NCBI GenBank assembly: GCA_050084515.1
Contig: CM114274.1
Span: 42,780,001-42,844,000 of the forward strand
Origin: Blasia pusilla
Taxonomy: Eukaryota > Marchantiophyta > Marchantiopsida > Blasiales
Reading direction: 5' to 3'
Length of the DNA: 64,000 nt
The first letter of the stretch is position 1, and every line of letters starts with the position of its first letter. Shown one piece after another: positions 1 to 12,640 of the stretch. The notes beneath the pieces were generated by a model, which searched no databases, had not been told where the DNA came from, and saw nothing but the letters and a program-made list of their open reading frames with translations. The position numbers were made by a program, and so were the translations under genes.

Positions 1-254
1 TTGGAGGTAGGAGTAGGAATCCACCAACCAATTCTGTCCCTTAAAGAAGTGCAAAGTATGTTAAACAAACCACTTTGAGGATGCAAAATGAGGTCTTAGA
101 TTTTACTTTCATTTGCCAGAACCTTCACTTTGAGCTTGAACTCTATTCAACCCAAGGCGAATGATAGATTTTTTCCAGACCTTGGATGGAAAAAGTGATT
201 TGTTCCACATTTGTGATTCCAATGATTTTTCAGTTTTTTAATTTTGTGCAAGTT

Positions 255-1047
255 GCAACCCGTCGGATTCTGACGGGTTGCCAAAATGTGGAAAAGGAAA
301 AAAAATGTGTGGGAGTGCCTAAGCACTGAAAACAAAAGTGCAAAAAATTTCACACAAAAAGTTTCCTCTCTTCAACCCAACAGAAACTCTCTTCAAATCA
401 CAGGAAACTCTCTTAAAAAAAAAGTATCTCTTTGGGTTGAAGGTAGTTTCCTCTCTCCTCTCTCCTCTCTTCCTCTCCTCTTACCGGTCCTTGCAATTTT
501 TCGGATTCCGATAAGTTGCATCTGTCTCTGACTCCTCACATTCAGACATGTTACGGCTCTCTCTAACTCCTCGCACTTAGACAGGTTGCATTAGTGCAAG
601 TTAATTGGAACCCATTGAATTCTGACAGGTTGCAAAGCTTCGTGTGTGGGCACTTCTTGCAAGCCAACAGAATCCAATGGGTTGCACAAGGATTTTTGAG
701 ACCGGACCGGCGTGCTTCTTACAACCCGTCCAATTTCACGGGTTGCAATAGAAGGTTCGTGGGTACTTGATTGCAGTAAGAGGTTCTTGGGACATTCCAA
801 GGATGCCTCTAACTTGCAACCCATTACAAGTTGGAGGCTAAAAAATCCATATGCAACCCATTGGATTCAAACGACTTGCACATGGATCTTCCAGCCCGAA
901 GTGGCCAAAGTTACTTGCAACTCATCTGAATCCGACGATTTGCAGTAGGAGGTTCCTGGGTGCTGCAACACGTTGGAAACCGACGGGTTGCACAGTCATT
1001 CATGGGATGCCTCCAACTTGCAACATGTCAGATTTTGATAGGTTGCC
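255..1047. repeat. Palindrome array, 3' intron of left copy
   Basis: About nine imperfect 27-bp palindromes. The first (255-281) is near-perfect: arm GCAACCCGTCGGA, a central base, then its reverse complement. Others lie near 608, 660, 721, 816, 852, 918, 966 and 1018, spaced about 50-100 bp. They sit where the right copy has six palindromes between its methyltransferase motif IV and motif X exons. The spacers show no clear coding. Confidence 0.8.
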
Positions 1048-2297
1048 ATTTCCTTCGCTTATAGATCTTTTTTTGTTCCCTTCTCACACTTCCGGCGTTG
1101 CAGGGATTGAACATTCATGAAAATGCCCTCTGCCCCAACACAAGTGGAGCAGACAGTGTTCATTCCTCTTGGAGGTCGTCACAAGCATGCCAAAGCATTT
1201 CACTTGTGGAGGCATGCCAACAAGACCAGGCAAGGGCAATGCTACAGTCTGCAACATCCCATATCTTCCTCACAAAAGGCATAACCAAAGGGAACCAGAG
1301 TGATCTTTGTCGCTTTGTCTCTATGATTCCCTAAGGATGACAAAGTATAAATGACATTTTTTTTTCTCCCTCCAAGAAACCCGTCGCCTCCCTCTTTTGC
1401 TTCTTGCGAGTTTGGTGCCTGCTGGTTGGTGTCTCAGTGACCTCGTAATCTACACGTGTTTGTTTTGGAGCCTCCCTTTGCCGTCCTTTGCGCCTCGAAG
1501 ATCTAGCCTCAGATTGTCTTAGCCCTTTGACCTTCGATTTCAGCCCCGCAATGGACTTGTCCTTGGCTGTTACGACCTTTGACACCAGTTCAACCATCTT
1601 AATTGCTTGGGCCTCCGCATTACCTTCAAAGTACTCCTCAACCTTTAAGAGGTTGGAGATCTCCTCCTCGCCAACTGTAAGTGCATTATAGAAGTCTTGC
1701 AAGATCGGGTTGCTAAGTTTGTCTGGGTGGTTGAAGTCCAACCAGATTGGATTGTTCAAAACCTCCCAAGGGCTCATCTCCTGAGCCATCTCCATATCGT
1801 ATATGGAGAATCCATCTGCATTCGGAGGAGCAAACCACAATTTAAACGTTGTAGGATACTTGCTTCAAGTACTTGCATTGATACACAAGATAAAAAACTT
1901 GTACACCATCCTCTGCGCCGCTTAATGGCAGGAGGAATTGGCACCCTGCTCCAAGAGGTCTTTCTTCTTCTTGGCGAAGTCCTTTTTTTGGGGTTGCCTA
2001 TCTCCTCGTCAATATCCTCCTACGGCAAAATGTGATTCTTGAACATTATCCAAAACCCAAGGTTCTTCACCGGCTTATCCCGGATGTCATTCAACCATAG
2101 CTCAAAGTCCTCGACCGACCCGAGGCTGGCCTTGTTAGGAATTGGCTCGTGAAATGCAAAGGAATCTTTTGTATTGTGTAGGGTGCGTTGTGAGCACCTT
2201 CTTCACTCTGTCACATTTCTAGATCCAATGATGTGACACATTTCCTTCTGACACGATGATGCAAGGATCAATACTTTGTTAGAAATTTTCTTAGATG

Positions 2298-3180
2298 CAA
2301 CCCGTCGATTCCTAACAGGTTGCGGATATTTTCCTAGAGAGCCATTTGGTAGATGGCGCTTGGAGTCACGACAACCCATCGGAGTCCTACGAGTTGCAGA
2401 TATTTTCCTAGAGAGCCATTTGGTATATGGCGTGTGGAGTCACGGCAACCCGTTGGAGTGCGACAGGTTGCAGATATTTCCCTAGGGAGCCATTTGGTAG
2501 ATGGCTCGAGGAGTCACCGCAACCCGTCAGACTCTGACAGGTTGGAGATATTTTCCTAGAGAGGCATTAGATAGATGGCGTGTGGAGTCACGACAACCCG
2601 TCGGAGTCCGACAAGTTGTAGTTATTTTTCTAGAGAGCCACTTTGGTAGATGGCCTGTGGAGTCGTAGCAACTTGTGGAGTCCGATGGATTGCATGGCCA
2701 TGAAGAACTGTGTTTCTCGATGCAACCCGTTGGAATCCAACGAGTTGCATCCAATCCTTTGCAATCCCACATTTTTCGACAAGTAGGAAATTTTGCAACC
2801 CATCGGAGTCCAAGGAGTTGCAACTCCAACAAAATTTATCCTAGAGTAGCATGATTATGGACTAAAAGAAACCCGTCGGACTCCAACGGGTTATCTTGGA
2901 ACTAATCTAGTCTAAATTGAAACACTTTTGGAAAAAAAAGCAATGCATCAGAATCTAAAGGATTGCACTTTGGCCACAATAGAAGACCAAGCATCCAAGG
3001 CTTTGCAACCCCTTGGACTCCAATTGGTTGCCCCTGAAGCTTACTAGTCTAACTAAGAGGCATTCGGGAATATAATATGCAACCTGTCGGACTCCGAAGG
3101 GTTTCCAATCTCGTAAAAAAAAGCTGTAAAATAATTCTCTGAACAAAAAAAAAAAACCCATTGGATTTTGACAGGTTGGA
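2298..3180. repeat. Palindrome array, intron B of left copy
   Basis: About twelve copies of the 27-bp palindrome, roughly every 60-75 bp, fill the intron between the ParB-like exon and exon C. Both arms are often changed together, for example GTTGG opposite CCAAC at 2722-2748. The right copy carries a similar array in the same intron (58725-59473). Confidence 0.85.
2319..2700. repeat. Tandem repeat of about 73 bp containing the palindrome
   Basis: Five to six head-to-tail copies of a unit made of one palindrome plus a spacer that includes TTTTCCTAGAGAGCCATTTG and GGAGTCACG. Here spacer and palindrome were amplified together, unlike neighbouring units where only the palindrome is shared. Confidence 0.85.
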
Positions 3181-4750
3181 AGCACAAAAAAAAATGAAAA
3201 ATTGGAAAAAAAATACTTACGTGTTCATTGAGTGCATGGTCATCTCCACCATGGCCATATGATTTGGGAAGGGGTGGAGAACGACAGCCCTCACGCAAAA
3301 ATGAGCCTCTAAGGAATTTGGACACTCTGATGCAAACTAGGACCATGCCATGAATCTATGGTTCCCATCCCAGATGAAGAGATACAAGTTTTGCATCCAA
3401 TTGTACTCCATTCCTATGACTGTTTTCCGCAACTCCACGTTCCTCATTCTCCAAAATGCATCCAGGTTTTTTAGATCTTCCTCAGTAATCAAGGACTGCG
3501 TTCCATGTTCATCACAAGGCTGAACATAGAAAGGAGGAAAGCTATCTACATATGAAGCTACTACAATTGACTACTTCAACTTGGCAATATCTTTGTCGGA
3601 TTGAATTTCTCGAACGTATTCCATTGTTAGAAGCTGGTAGAGAGGAATCCTCGGTGCCTTAAGCTTGATGCCATCCACCAATGCCATTTGCTTCACAACC
3701 CATAAGAATATCAATGTTAACTAAAGGAGTTTTCTTCAATGCAAGAATTCAAATTGATAGAAACAATTATCGATCCTTGCTTACCCTCAAGAAAATTGGG
3801 TCGATGTCGAGGCCGGCGAGCTGCTTTGTAACAGCAAAAGGTAGCTGCACTCGAAACTCTTCCACATTGAAGAGGTCAATTTCTTCCACATGGTTTAGCA
3901 AAGAAGGCATCTCTTTTGCTTCTTCAAATATTTCTATTATCTCAATACTCGAGGTCCTCTTTGCCTCCTCGTTGTCGTCCACAAGGTCATTTGTGTTTCT
4001 TTAGTTCATTGTACCGCTTGATTTCCAAGACAACACATCCTCCATTTCGACACAATGGGTGGGACGTTGGGGCGTTTCAACTTCCAAGGCCATAGCCTTC
4101 TCCTTCTTGGCTTTGGTCAATTCTACTTTTATTGTAGGAAGCATCCTACCGCCTCTTCTCCTTCAGCTCATCTACAACCCGTTTCTTCTCTGCCTTCTCC
4201 ACCTCCGCGACCAATTTTTCTTCTTGCCTCGCTTCTTGCTTAGTGAGCTTTTCAAGAGCAAGCTTTGCCACCAACTCATGCTTCCGTATTTTGGATTCCC
4301 TCTCGCGCTCATCGATCTCCTCTCGCCTTATGTCTGTGGCCTTGTGTCCGCCACCAAAAGCGGACGAGGGAGTCTTGACGGACTTGGGAGTGAATATCCC
4401 ACCCTTGCTCGCTTGGGAATTTTTCCAGGTCATCCTCAAAGTGATGGAAGCGCAAAAACTTTAGAGGAAGAGAGATGAAGCGGAATTTGGATCAAACCAT
4501 GGGCGCAAAAAATCGAGTCATGAATCATCTCCACGTTTCAGAGAATTCACTTCAAACTCATCCATCATGACCTTCTAGAGGGGTGGTCACCAACCATTTT
4601 AAGATGTTGTTGAAGAGACTCACCACCAACCGTCAAAATGACCGTGAAATTTTTAGGTGGTTTGGGTCAGGTTAGGAATGGGGGCCTTCAAAGGAGGAAG
4701 CATTGAAAATCAAAACGTAGAATGAAAAAGTGAAATGACTCAAAGCTTGT

Positions 4751-4760
4751 CCTTATATAG
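4751..4760 (-). promoter_or_regulatory. TATA box of left ParB/MTase copy
   Basis: CTATATAAGG on the minus strand, about 310 bases before the first ATG of exon A. The right copy has TATAAATAG in the equivalent place. Both are followed on the upstream side by GACCGTTGG-type sequence and then palindromes. Confidence 0.5.
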
Positions 4761-4868
4761 TTGCGGAGCCATTGGAAGTCGACCGTTTGTGCGACGGTGG
4801 ACCGTTGGGGAGACAATGACCGTTGGATTGACTGTGATAGTTTGTCGTTACCGTGTGAGCTTTGCGTG

Positions 4869-5240
4869 GTAACCCATCGGAATTCAATCGGGTCGCGACA
4901 TCAATGGTGGGCCGTTTTGCTCTATACTCCGCGTGGGACGCGTGCCACCCGTTGGACTCCGACAGGTTGCACTCGAAAAAACTTCACGACCTTTTGCCAA
5001 CCTATCTCGTGTCATACTGCAACCCATCAATCTCTTACGGGTTGCATCATGACAATGTCCCTCCTCGTGTAGTGTCTTTCTACAACCCAACAGAATCTGA
5101 CGGTTTCTCTTTCGTGTTGCACACACATGCAACCCGTTGGATTCGGATGGGTTGCAAGAAGTTTTTTTTCAACCAAATTCTACTTGCAACCCGTCAGAAT
5201 CTATCGGGTTGCAACCTATTGGAATCCAATGGGTTGCAAG
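4869..5240. repeat. Palindrome array upstream of left copy
   Basis: Six to seven palindromes (near 4869, 4948, 5020, 5082, 5129, 5189 and 5209). They mirror the array at 61064-61690 upstream of the right copy. No transposase gene follows here. Retroelement-like sequence begins at about 5280. Confidence 0.8.
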
Positions 5241-5279
5241 TTGTTATTTTTGACAAAATCCTTCTTGCAATCGGTCGAT

Positions 5280-5710
5280 GGTGTCTCCATCATTGCCTTA
5301 ACGCACTACTCAAGATTAAGTCATGGGATCCATGGCTACAAGAGGATATTGCAAGCTAGGACCATGATTTTTATTGTCTTATGTTGGGCAACAGGGCTCA
5401 GGTTTTTCTTGATGGGCGTGTGGGGGATCACTATGTGAGTGAGATTGTCGATGTCATAGTGAAGTACAAGTGGCACCTCTAATTGTATGTGAGGCGGCCC
5501 AAGGTAAGCCACCCTTACCTTATGGTGATCATTGTTAGAGATATGGCCACACGCTTGAGGGATGTTTCAAGCTCCACCTCAAGCTGCATCTAGATAAAGG
5601 TTGAGAAATTGGAGGTAGTAGAGGACTAGGTGTAGGAGGTCGAGGCAAGGTTCCACAACTTGCCAAAGCAAGTGGAGAACTTGCATCTGATGGAGGTTTG
5701 GCAAGGATTA
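5280..5710 (+). pseudogene. Retroelement gag-like coiled-coil remnant
   Basis: A plus-strand reading with several stops shows a basic, hydrophobic stretch followed by a heptad-like, glutamate-rich helix. It resembles retrotransposon gag sequence in character, but I do not recognise a family. It lies between the left gene's palindromes and the LTR-like segment. Confidence 0.25.
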
Positions 5711-6070
5711 TGTCACCTCTTTTAGGATAGATCGATAAGTTTATAGTAAACCTTTCAAGGATATTGGAGAAAACCTTCAAGAGATCGAGGGTGACCTATT
5801 GAGGCCTCGAGTAACTCGAGAGAGTAGGTTTCCAATTTATTTTGGCTCATTTGGAGCTATACATAGAAACTTTCTATCTCGGGTAAGTTACCGCTATGAG
5901 TAGAGTTGAATTTCCACTTTTGGAAGTGGCCCTTGATCCCATATAGTAGGTCAAGAGTCAAGGAGATGACCTGTGACCATGGAGAGAGCTTGGAAGAGGG
6001 AAGGGGTATACCCAAAAAGAAAAATTTTTGGAGCTCATTCTCTCTTTGCAGGTTGTGGATCATGTTTCCC
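5711..6070 (+). repeat. LTR-like segment, copy 1
   Basis: Shares a start (TGTCA, then TCTTTTAGGATAGAT) and several hundred bases of similarity with 35703-36060 (plus) and 47445 to about 46920 (minus). It includes the landmark CATGGAGAGAGCTTGG. Its position 5' of a gag/pol element and its recurrence without coding suggest an LTR or LTR fragment. Confidence 0.5.
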
Positions 6071-7780
6071 ATTCTGCAGCTCATGGGAGAAAGAGCCATT
6101 CCTTTGAGTCATTCGTCATGCAAATTTTAGTACAAGAGAATAGCGTGTGGAAGTGGTGCCCAATTTTTTTATAGGAATTGAGTATGGGGGTGCAATTCTC
6201 CATACTAATGCTCTCGATTTGGAGCATCTTATAGCTTTTTGAATTTCATTTGTGCAAGTTTGTGAATTTCTGTGGGAGAAATCAACTCGGAACCGCTGCC
6301 AAATTTTTCCTCTAAGAGGAGGCCATAAGTTGACAATCACTGCTAGTTTTAAACGGAAGGTTAGATGAAGGAGCTGATTTGATGACGTATATTAGGATGC
6401 ACACTATCAAAGAAACGATGTGCAATTTTGATATTGGAGCTCAAAGTTGTGGCTATTCTCGTGGGGCTACCATAGCCAATGTATGAAGGTAGAAATTTCA
6501 AAATCTTGTAACTTCCTTTGGTGGGGTTACAAAAGTAAACATCCTTTCATTTTAGTACATAGGACAAGGGAAAAATGATTTGAGGATGAAGTCAAGTGAA
6601 AACTTTATATAATGGATATTGACCCAAGATTTGTGGGGCTTAGTGTAGTATGAGCAAAATTGGAGATAAGTTTAGAGAGTTGACTCTTTTTTAAAGAGGT
6701 TAGTGGAGTGGGAGGAAAAAAAGATATTGATTCAATAAGGTTAAAATAGAGCCATGTTTACCCATATATGACATAAGATAATTACCATTGACCTTCATTG
6801 ACCATCAACCGTTCAACCGTCGTCGTCTATTCAACGACGGTCAACTTGTCACTACATAGGTGTTGTCCGCGGATGAGGTTGAGTTTCAATGTTTGGTTAA
6901 CCTTGCATAGTGATTGGTAGCTACTTGACAATGATCAAGTATCGTACCGTGATGCCCGTAGGCGCAACGCAAAGCCGCTCGTGATTGCACCGCATTGTCT
7001 CGATCGTGTAGCTACACTAACACTAAGGAGTTCAACTAGTATTGCTAATAGAGGAGAGAATGCCATTGCATATCACCTCCCATTACCAAGTGTTGGGCCA
7101 TTTGTAGTCATTCAGTGCTACCAGTATTGCACCATATCGATGTATCTGCACTACACATCGAGGAGGTTTGTGCATCGTTAGCATCAGGGAGTACGCCTTG
7201 CTGATTGGATGAGTTAATTTTCTTCTCGACCGAGTTGGGGTCAAGGTTTGCAGTTGCTGAGGAGCAACAAAAACCTTGTTTCCAAGTTATCCATTATGGT
7301 CTTTTTCCTGGCATGTGTGAGGGAATTCTAGGTATTGGGTAGTTATCCGACATATTGGGTTTGTGCGGATGTTGAGAGCATCATTGATGCATGAGGTTAA
7401 GGGACACAAAAATATGTGGCATGTCTAGAGTTGTAGATATGCTATGTTAATGAGACGATAGACCAATGATTTTTTGCATCACGTTGCTTGTTGTTCCACT
7501 CCACATATCTCAGTAGGAGGTAATGAAGATTGAGTGCCGCATATGTTTGTTCTGATTGATTGAGGGATTTCTCACAGGACTGAGAGTGATTGTGTGAGGG
7601 GGCACAAGGGTCATCCCAATGTCCTTTCAGGACTTCAAGAGGCAAGATGGTGTGCATGAGAGTAGCTCTAGAGGTTTTCCGCTGAATGGCGTGAGGTTTC
7701 AAGAGTCTCCACATGAGGGACCGTCTCAACCTCAGACGAGGGAGAGGGCTTAGAGGAGTTTGTTAGTATCTTATCGCACA
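6071..7780 (+). other. Gypsy leader, non-coding
   Basis: No convincing gene. This stretch aligns by eye with 46.9-45.3 kb reversed, for example the block with GTATGGGGGTG and CTCCATACT near 6187-6215, and GTGATTGGTAGCT near 6910. It is therefore the untranslated leader or LTR-internal part of the same retroelement family. Confidence 0.45.
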
Positions 7781-7782
7781 AG

Positions 7783-8850
7783 TTGAGTGGTCCTACCATT
7801 TGGATGTACGAGATGGACGATCGAGATAGAGGACCACGTAGGTTTTCCGGAGCTGTGGGTACTATAGAGTTGCACGACTTAATTGCGGAGTTTAGGAGTT
7901 GGTGTAACTCGCAAAGGGCCTGGCACTCTAGAGAGTTCAAACCTTTTATAACATTGAACAGGATATTCCAACACCTAGAGGGGGCATCCATGGACGATTA
8001 CTATGAGTTTTCCCATAGGTACGCACCTAAGATCGAGGCATGGAGACTTTACTATGACCCACATCGCGTGTCATGGATTGAGCCATTTCTAGATGAGGAG
8101 GAGGAGCTAGGGGAGGCTATTTCCTCTACCACTAGTGAGAGTTAGTGAGGGGTGAGTCAGACTAGGGTGATTGCATCGTCTAGTAGGGTTCGTCCTAGGT
8201 TCAACCATGAGGTTGAATTCTTTGCGGAGTTGCGGAGGGACTACCGAGGGATACAGATCGAGAAGTTATCGAGTGCCCAAAAATTCCATAAGCATATAGG
8301 AGAGAGTTTATGGAAGGCACTTACTTGTCTGGGTTTTCTGATTAGTGTCACTTAAGGGGTGATAGAGACCCAGGCTGCTTAGACATGGTATAGGATGTTG
8401 GAATGAGACCTACAAAAACACATGAGGGATGCAGTACCTCTGATTTGCACCTCACCTACATTGAGAGATGTCTTAAAGATGGAAAAGTGTACGTATTGAG
8501 TGCAACATGGTCAAGGAGAGTGTAGCAGTCATGAGTCATGTGCGCAAGAAATTGCGATTCTCTGTACCACCAGTATAGGAACGTGGATTTTGAGAGAGGA
8601 GTGTGACATTGCGAGCTCAAGGAGGTTATCATGAGCATGTGCCACAATGACCCATACCATAATATGCTAGATAGCATCAACTGTCAAGAGATTTTTTTTG
8701 GGCATGTGGTGGAGCCCATCGCCAATAGGATTGCACCTCGTCAGGGTAGTGGATGCGTGTCCCAGCCTAGAGGAGGAGATGAGCTTGCACCATAAGTATA
8801 CCAATGTGATCATTATAAAAAATATGGTCATACACACGCTTGGTTCTTTA
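7783..8850 (+). pseudogene. Gypsy gag remnant with degenerate zinc knuckle
   Basis: Capsid-type gag. The open stretch 7783-8145 contains WHSREFKP, a helix with YYEFSHRYAPKIEAWRLYY, and an acidic EEEELGEA tail. It matches the minus-strand segment 44577-45311 closely. Downstream, after frameshifts and stops, 8796-8840 keeps the outline of a CCHC zinc knuckle, but two of the Cys positions are Tyr and Phe. The gag is not functional here. Confidence 0.7.
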
Positions 8851-11800
8851 GCTTACATCTTGAGTTATGTCTGGATCGAGGACACTAGAAGAGCAAGTTG
8901 GCGATCTTCGTGGTCTTAGAGGTCATATGTCAGGTGGTTCCATAGGGGACATGGAGTTGGCTTTGTCTGTGGAGGAGGTTGAGGTCTGCCACCTGAACGA
9001 GTCAAGGAAGACGGTTGCTTTTATCCTTAGGAAGTTAGAGGGCTCGTATTACCCACCTACTTGAAAGGAACCTAGCAATAGGAAAGAGCTTGATAACAAG
9101 CAGTAAGGAAGAAGCTTATGTTATGGCGTAAGGCTGGCATAGTTGCTCTGATAGAGAAATTGTACCAATAGATTTCCGCAATAGCGTTGAGATTACCCAA
9201 TACCAGATCATTGGCATCGACATCATATGGCATAGCCAGAGATATGGAGGATCTTGGTTGGATGTGCAAGACTACATAGGTGGAGACAACCATTGGTGTT
9301 ATGAGTGGAGCAGCTACAAAGTTGGATCCATAGAGAAGGAAAGCTATGAAACAGACAAGGCTTCCTCAGTCTTTTACTTTTTTTGATGCATTGAGGACCC
9401 CATCAATAAGTCCTTATCAGAGTTCCTAGAGAGTGGATGTTTTTGGTGTGCAGACAGAACGGGCGATCGGAGAAGTGAGTGCAATAATTCCTATTTTTGA
9501 TGCTTAGGGGTCGAGTACATTGTTGGGGATGGCCATTGCTATGTATTGTGACCCATGGTTTTCAACTTTTGATGTTACGATGTTGGAGGTATGCCTGCCA
9601 AGGTTTTTTGGCTTTCCACTACGCTATGTGACCGTGGAGATGGTATCACTACGTCTCGTCCGGATCGAGGTGGTTGCAAAGGAGATGGTGGACCTGCCCT
9701 TGGAGCCTATGCTCGGGCCATCCACCTTAGATTCTTGGCAAGTTACAACTGCTAGGATGGTGGAGATGCCCGCTACACTTGCAATAGAGTATACCATGGT
9801 TTCTCCAAATGTTCTTTTGCTAGATAACCATGGAGAGGTCTTCCACTTGGTGAGTCCAAGAGACAAAGTGTTTTATCCGTAGTGTGTCTTTTTAGATTCG
9901 AGAGCGCAACCCCTAATGTTGCAGAGAGCGGAATTTAAAGGGTTGGCCTAACAAGAGCCATTGTGGAGCATTGCCCATTTAAGATAGAGACATCTGTAGG
10001 TAGAGCGAGAACGATGCAGTTTATTTCCCGACATAAGGTAGTGGTGAGGATTTGACTAGGACATCCTTCAGATGAGTTCATGGTGTGAGCCAAGACGATA
10101 GTGATTGATGTCGAGTCCTTCCACATCTTGGTTAGAAGAGAAGTGTTGTATCCAATGGGGTCTTTTGTGGATTACTAGGAGGAGTTAGCATCCTACAAAA
10201 TAGGATGGTAGTAAGGTAATTAGCGACTTAGCTCATTACTTGTTCCATTCACAAGTAGAGTGATTGAGCAATTCCCAATTAAGAAAGATGGCGACTTTAG
10301 AAGCATTCGGTAGCGTCATCATATGGCCTGAGGATTTGATTGAGGGTCATGTCCATGTAGAGGATACACCCGTGATTGAGACCCCTATGGATGCAGAGGA
10401 GTGTTATAGTAGCTGCATCATTCCATGGAGGCCGGATAGGTGCCTTTGTGGGGCTCAAGTGAGGAGCTTTGACGCTTAGTCGACGAGCATGCGCAATGGC
10501 ATGCAACAAGATGTTTGCACCAGAGCGGTTGGAGGAACCTGAGCTAGCAAGGAGTACTACAATGTCACCCTTGGGCACTAGACCAATTGTGTAATGCATC
10601 CCATAGAAGGTTATTCCTATTTAGGATCTCTTTGGAGGGATCAAGATTAGGTTAGTTTTTGTTTTTTCGGCAAGAGTACGCATGCAATAGTACTTATACG
10701 TGGATCTTGATGAGATTTCAATCCATGTCTCACTTTGACATGTGGCGTAATTATGCCTCTGTTTTCTCAACTTGTTGTATATGTCAGTCGTACAGGGGTA
10801 CGAGAGTTCCTTATCGAGGGATATCTCTTTATTGGGGGCGTAGAACTTGGATTGGGTGATGACCATTGATTTGGTCATTGCAGGTTGGTCATATGAGGGC
10901 CAATCAAGCCTTGAACGAGATAGTGGTTTAGTTGACATACGGTCCACGTTATTTTGGGAGATGATGAGGATCTTGTAACACTTGCAAGAACATCAGTCCC
11001 ATTCTCTAGGTTACATTCAAGCGAGAGAATGTACCGACCTTGGGCGACTCATGACCACCAGTAGTGACAAGTGCACATTAAGTGTGTGCATAGAACGACC
11101 CTACATTACTCTTGGATGCGATGAGTGTAGGTCACGAGCACATCGTCCGCGTCTATGATGGACCAACTTGGTACCACATGAGGTCTTGAGGAGGACATAT
11201 GAAAAAGTGGAGTGTCCCTCCCATTTTTTGGTGGATTCCATTTTGGTTCCAAAACAACGATTATAGGTAGTGAGGCACGATGATTGCCATCCATTGACAA
11301 TGGTCAATAGGATTGGAAATCCATACGTAACTTTTCCCATATTTGTCAATTTTCCCGCTTCCTATGCATATAAGGAGACTAAAATGGGTTGGTTTGGGAT
11401 TGCTATGCATAGTTGCTGGTAGTGCCCAACGCCAATAAGCGAGAGCGGGCGATGGGATTTTCAACAAGAGTGAAAACAATATCATCACTCTTAGAGGCAT
11501 CATGACGTCATATCTTAAGTCAGGCAATAGACTTGAAGTGCTTGACATGGATTATCAGCTTAGGAGTAGTTGTGCAACATCGGATGAGGTTGCGACATGC
11601 CATGCTTATTGCGTTGGTGAGTCCCATGCCTATTGAGATGGTTCAGGCATTGGCTGAGGGCAAGATCAAAGAAGATTGACATATTCGGGATGATCAAGAG
11701 AGACATCCTTGGACTTCTTGGGATATCTTGCAGGTATGCCGAGAGATGGCAACCACAACACCGAGCGTGTTACATGGTCCTATACACTAAGGAGAGGAGA

Positions 11801-12100
11801 GTTTGGAGTTGACTGCAAGGGAGTAGTCGAGTTCTATTGTTTGAGATGGGTTGCACCATAGCAACCACGGATACTCGCGCTAGAGAGGCCTACAATAATC
11901 ACGATGGAGACTTGGGAGCGAAATATAGGCCCTAAGTTGACAAGAGGAGATTGATGCCAGATACATCACTTCCTTGGGAGTCATAAGAGATGCTTTACAT
12001 TTAGTATGCATGCTTTGGATACGCTGAAGAATCTTGGGATCTACATTGAGTTGTTTAGCGACACACAAATCTTTTGATGACCCTACAACTTGCTACAAGT
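8850..12100 (+). pseudogene. Gypsy protease and linker region
   Basis: Translatable pieces at 9520-9882 and 10264-10479 match minus-strand pieces at 50841-51288 and 50337-50579, so this is the protease and protease-RT linker of the same polyprotein. The first piece has the layout of a retropepsin followed by a conserved KEMVDLPLEPM stretch. The presumed catalytic Asp motif is not clear. Stops are frequent, and 10.5-12.1 kb shows only scattered coding traces. Confidence 0.45.
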
Positions 12101-12120
12101 ATTATGACATGAAGAAAGCT

Positions 12121-12640
12121 CTCATTTAGAGTAGGAGCCAAGACTTGGTTGGAGAAAGATTGGTGGAGATTTTGCATGGAGAGTATATATCTGCCATTAT
12201 CATACCTCCCAAGAAAGATGTGCATGGCAAATGGACGGATAAGCGGATGTGTGGAGACTACCGACATATCAATCGGGAAACGAAGTCCGATAGGTATGCC
12301 ATGCCTACTCATGAGGAGATCTATGATGCTATTTGGCATGCCAAGGTTTTTAGTTTGTTGGATCTCCAATCCGGATACCATCAGTTGCCTATAAATTGGT
12401 GGATAGGTTAAAGATGGTATTTTTGGGCATCGATTCTCACGGGAAGGATTTTTTGTTCCATTGGTGATTCTTACCATTTGGATCAAAGAATGCCCCCGCA
12501 ACGTTTCAAGATCATGGATTGGATTTTGGAAGATCTAGATTTTGCAAGATGTCTCATTGATGACTTTGTAGTCTTTAACACCATGATTGAGGAGCATGAG
12601 CGACATCTAGAGGAGGTGTTTTGACGATTGCAGATACATG
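12121..12640 (+). pseudogene. Gypsy reverse transcriptase remnant
   Basis: Recognisable RT fingers and palm. KWTDKRMCGDYRHIN and SDRYAMPT are followed by LLDLQSGYHQLPI (12145-12411). After a frameshift, CLIDDFVVFN (near 12570-12600) is the catalytic YxDD region with Tyr replaced by Leu, then EEHERHLEEV. The homologous RT of copy 2 is at 48785-48230 (minus). Confidence 0.85.

Larger units (their letters stand above)
1..4439 (-). pseudogene. Decayed left copy of ParB-like/methyltransferase gene
   Basis: This is a broken paralogue of the gene at 55.7-60.7 kb, reading right to left. Exon A (4439-3785) encodes a charged coiled coil and ends at a GTAAGC donor. Exon B (about 3700-3221) encodes the ParB-like module with IWDGNHR (near 3345-3370) and ends at a GTAAGT donor in the same place as in the right copy. 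Exon C/D (about 2256-1260) has lost roughly 390 bp relative to the right copy and ends before the methyltransferase domain. The intron A acceptor is mutated (GG for AG). In-frame stops, mostly TAG, occur in A, B and C. A short match to the exon-like unit at 54.5-55.2 kb (DSYSYL-like) lies at about 1-40, so the gene probably continues beyond the window. Exon order and intron sites are read from the sequence; the function is inferred from the right copy. It is a pseudogene. Confidence 0.7.

Noticed and set aside
5711-6070. A tRNA primer-binding site for the gypsy element
   Set aside because: I looked after each LTR-like copy for the usual tRNA-Met complement and did not find a convincing match.
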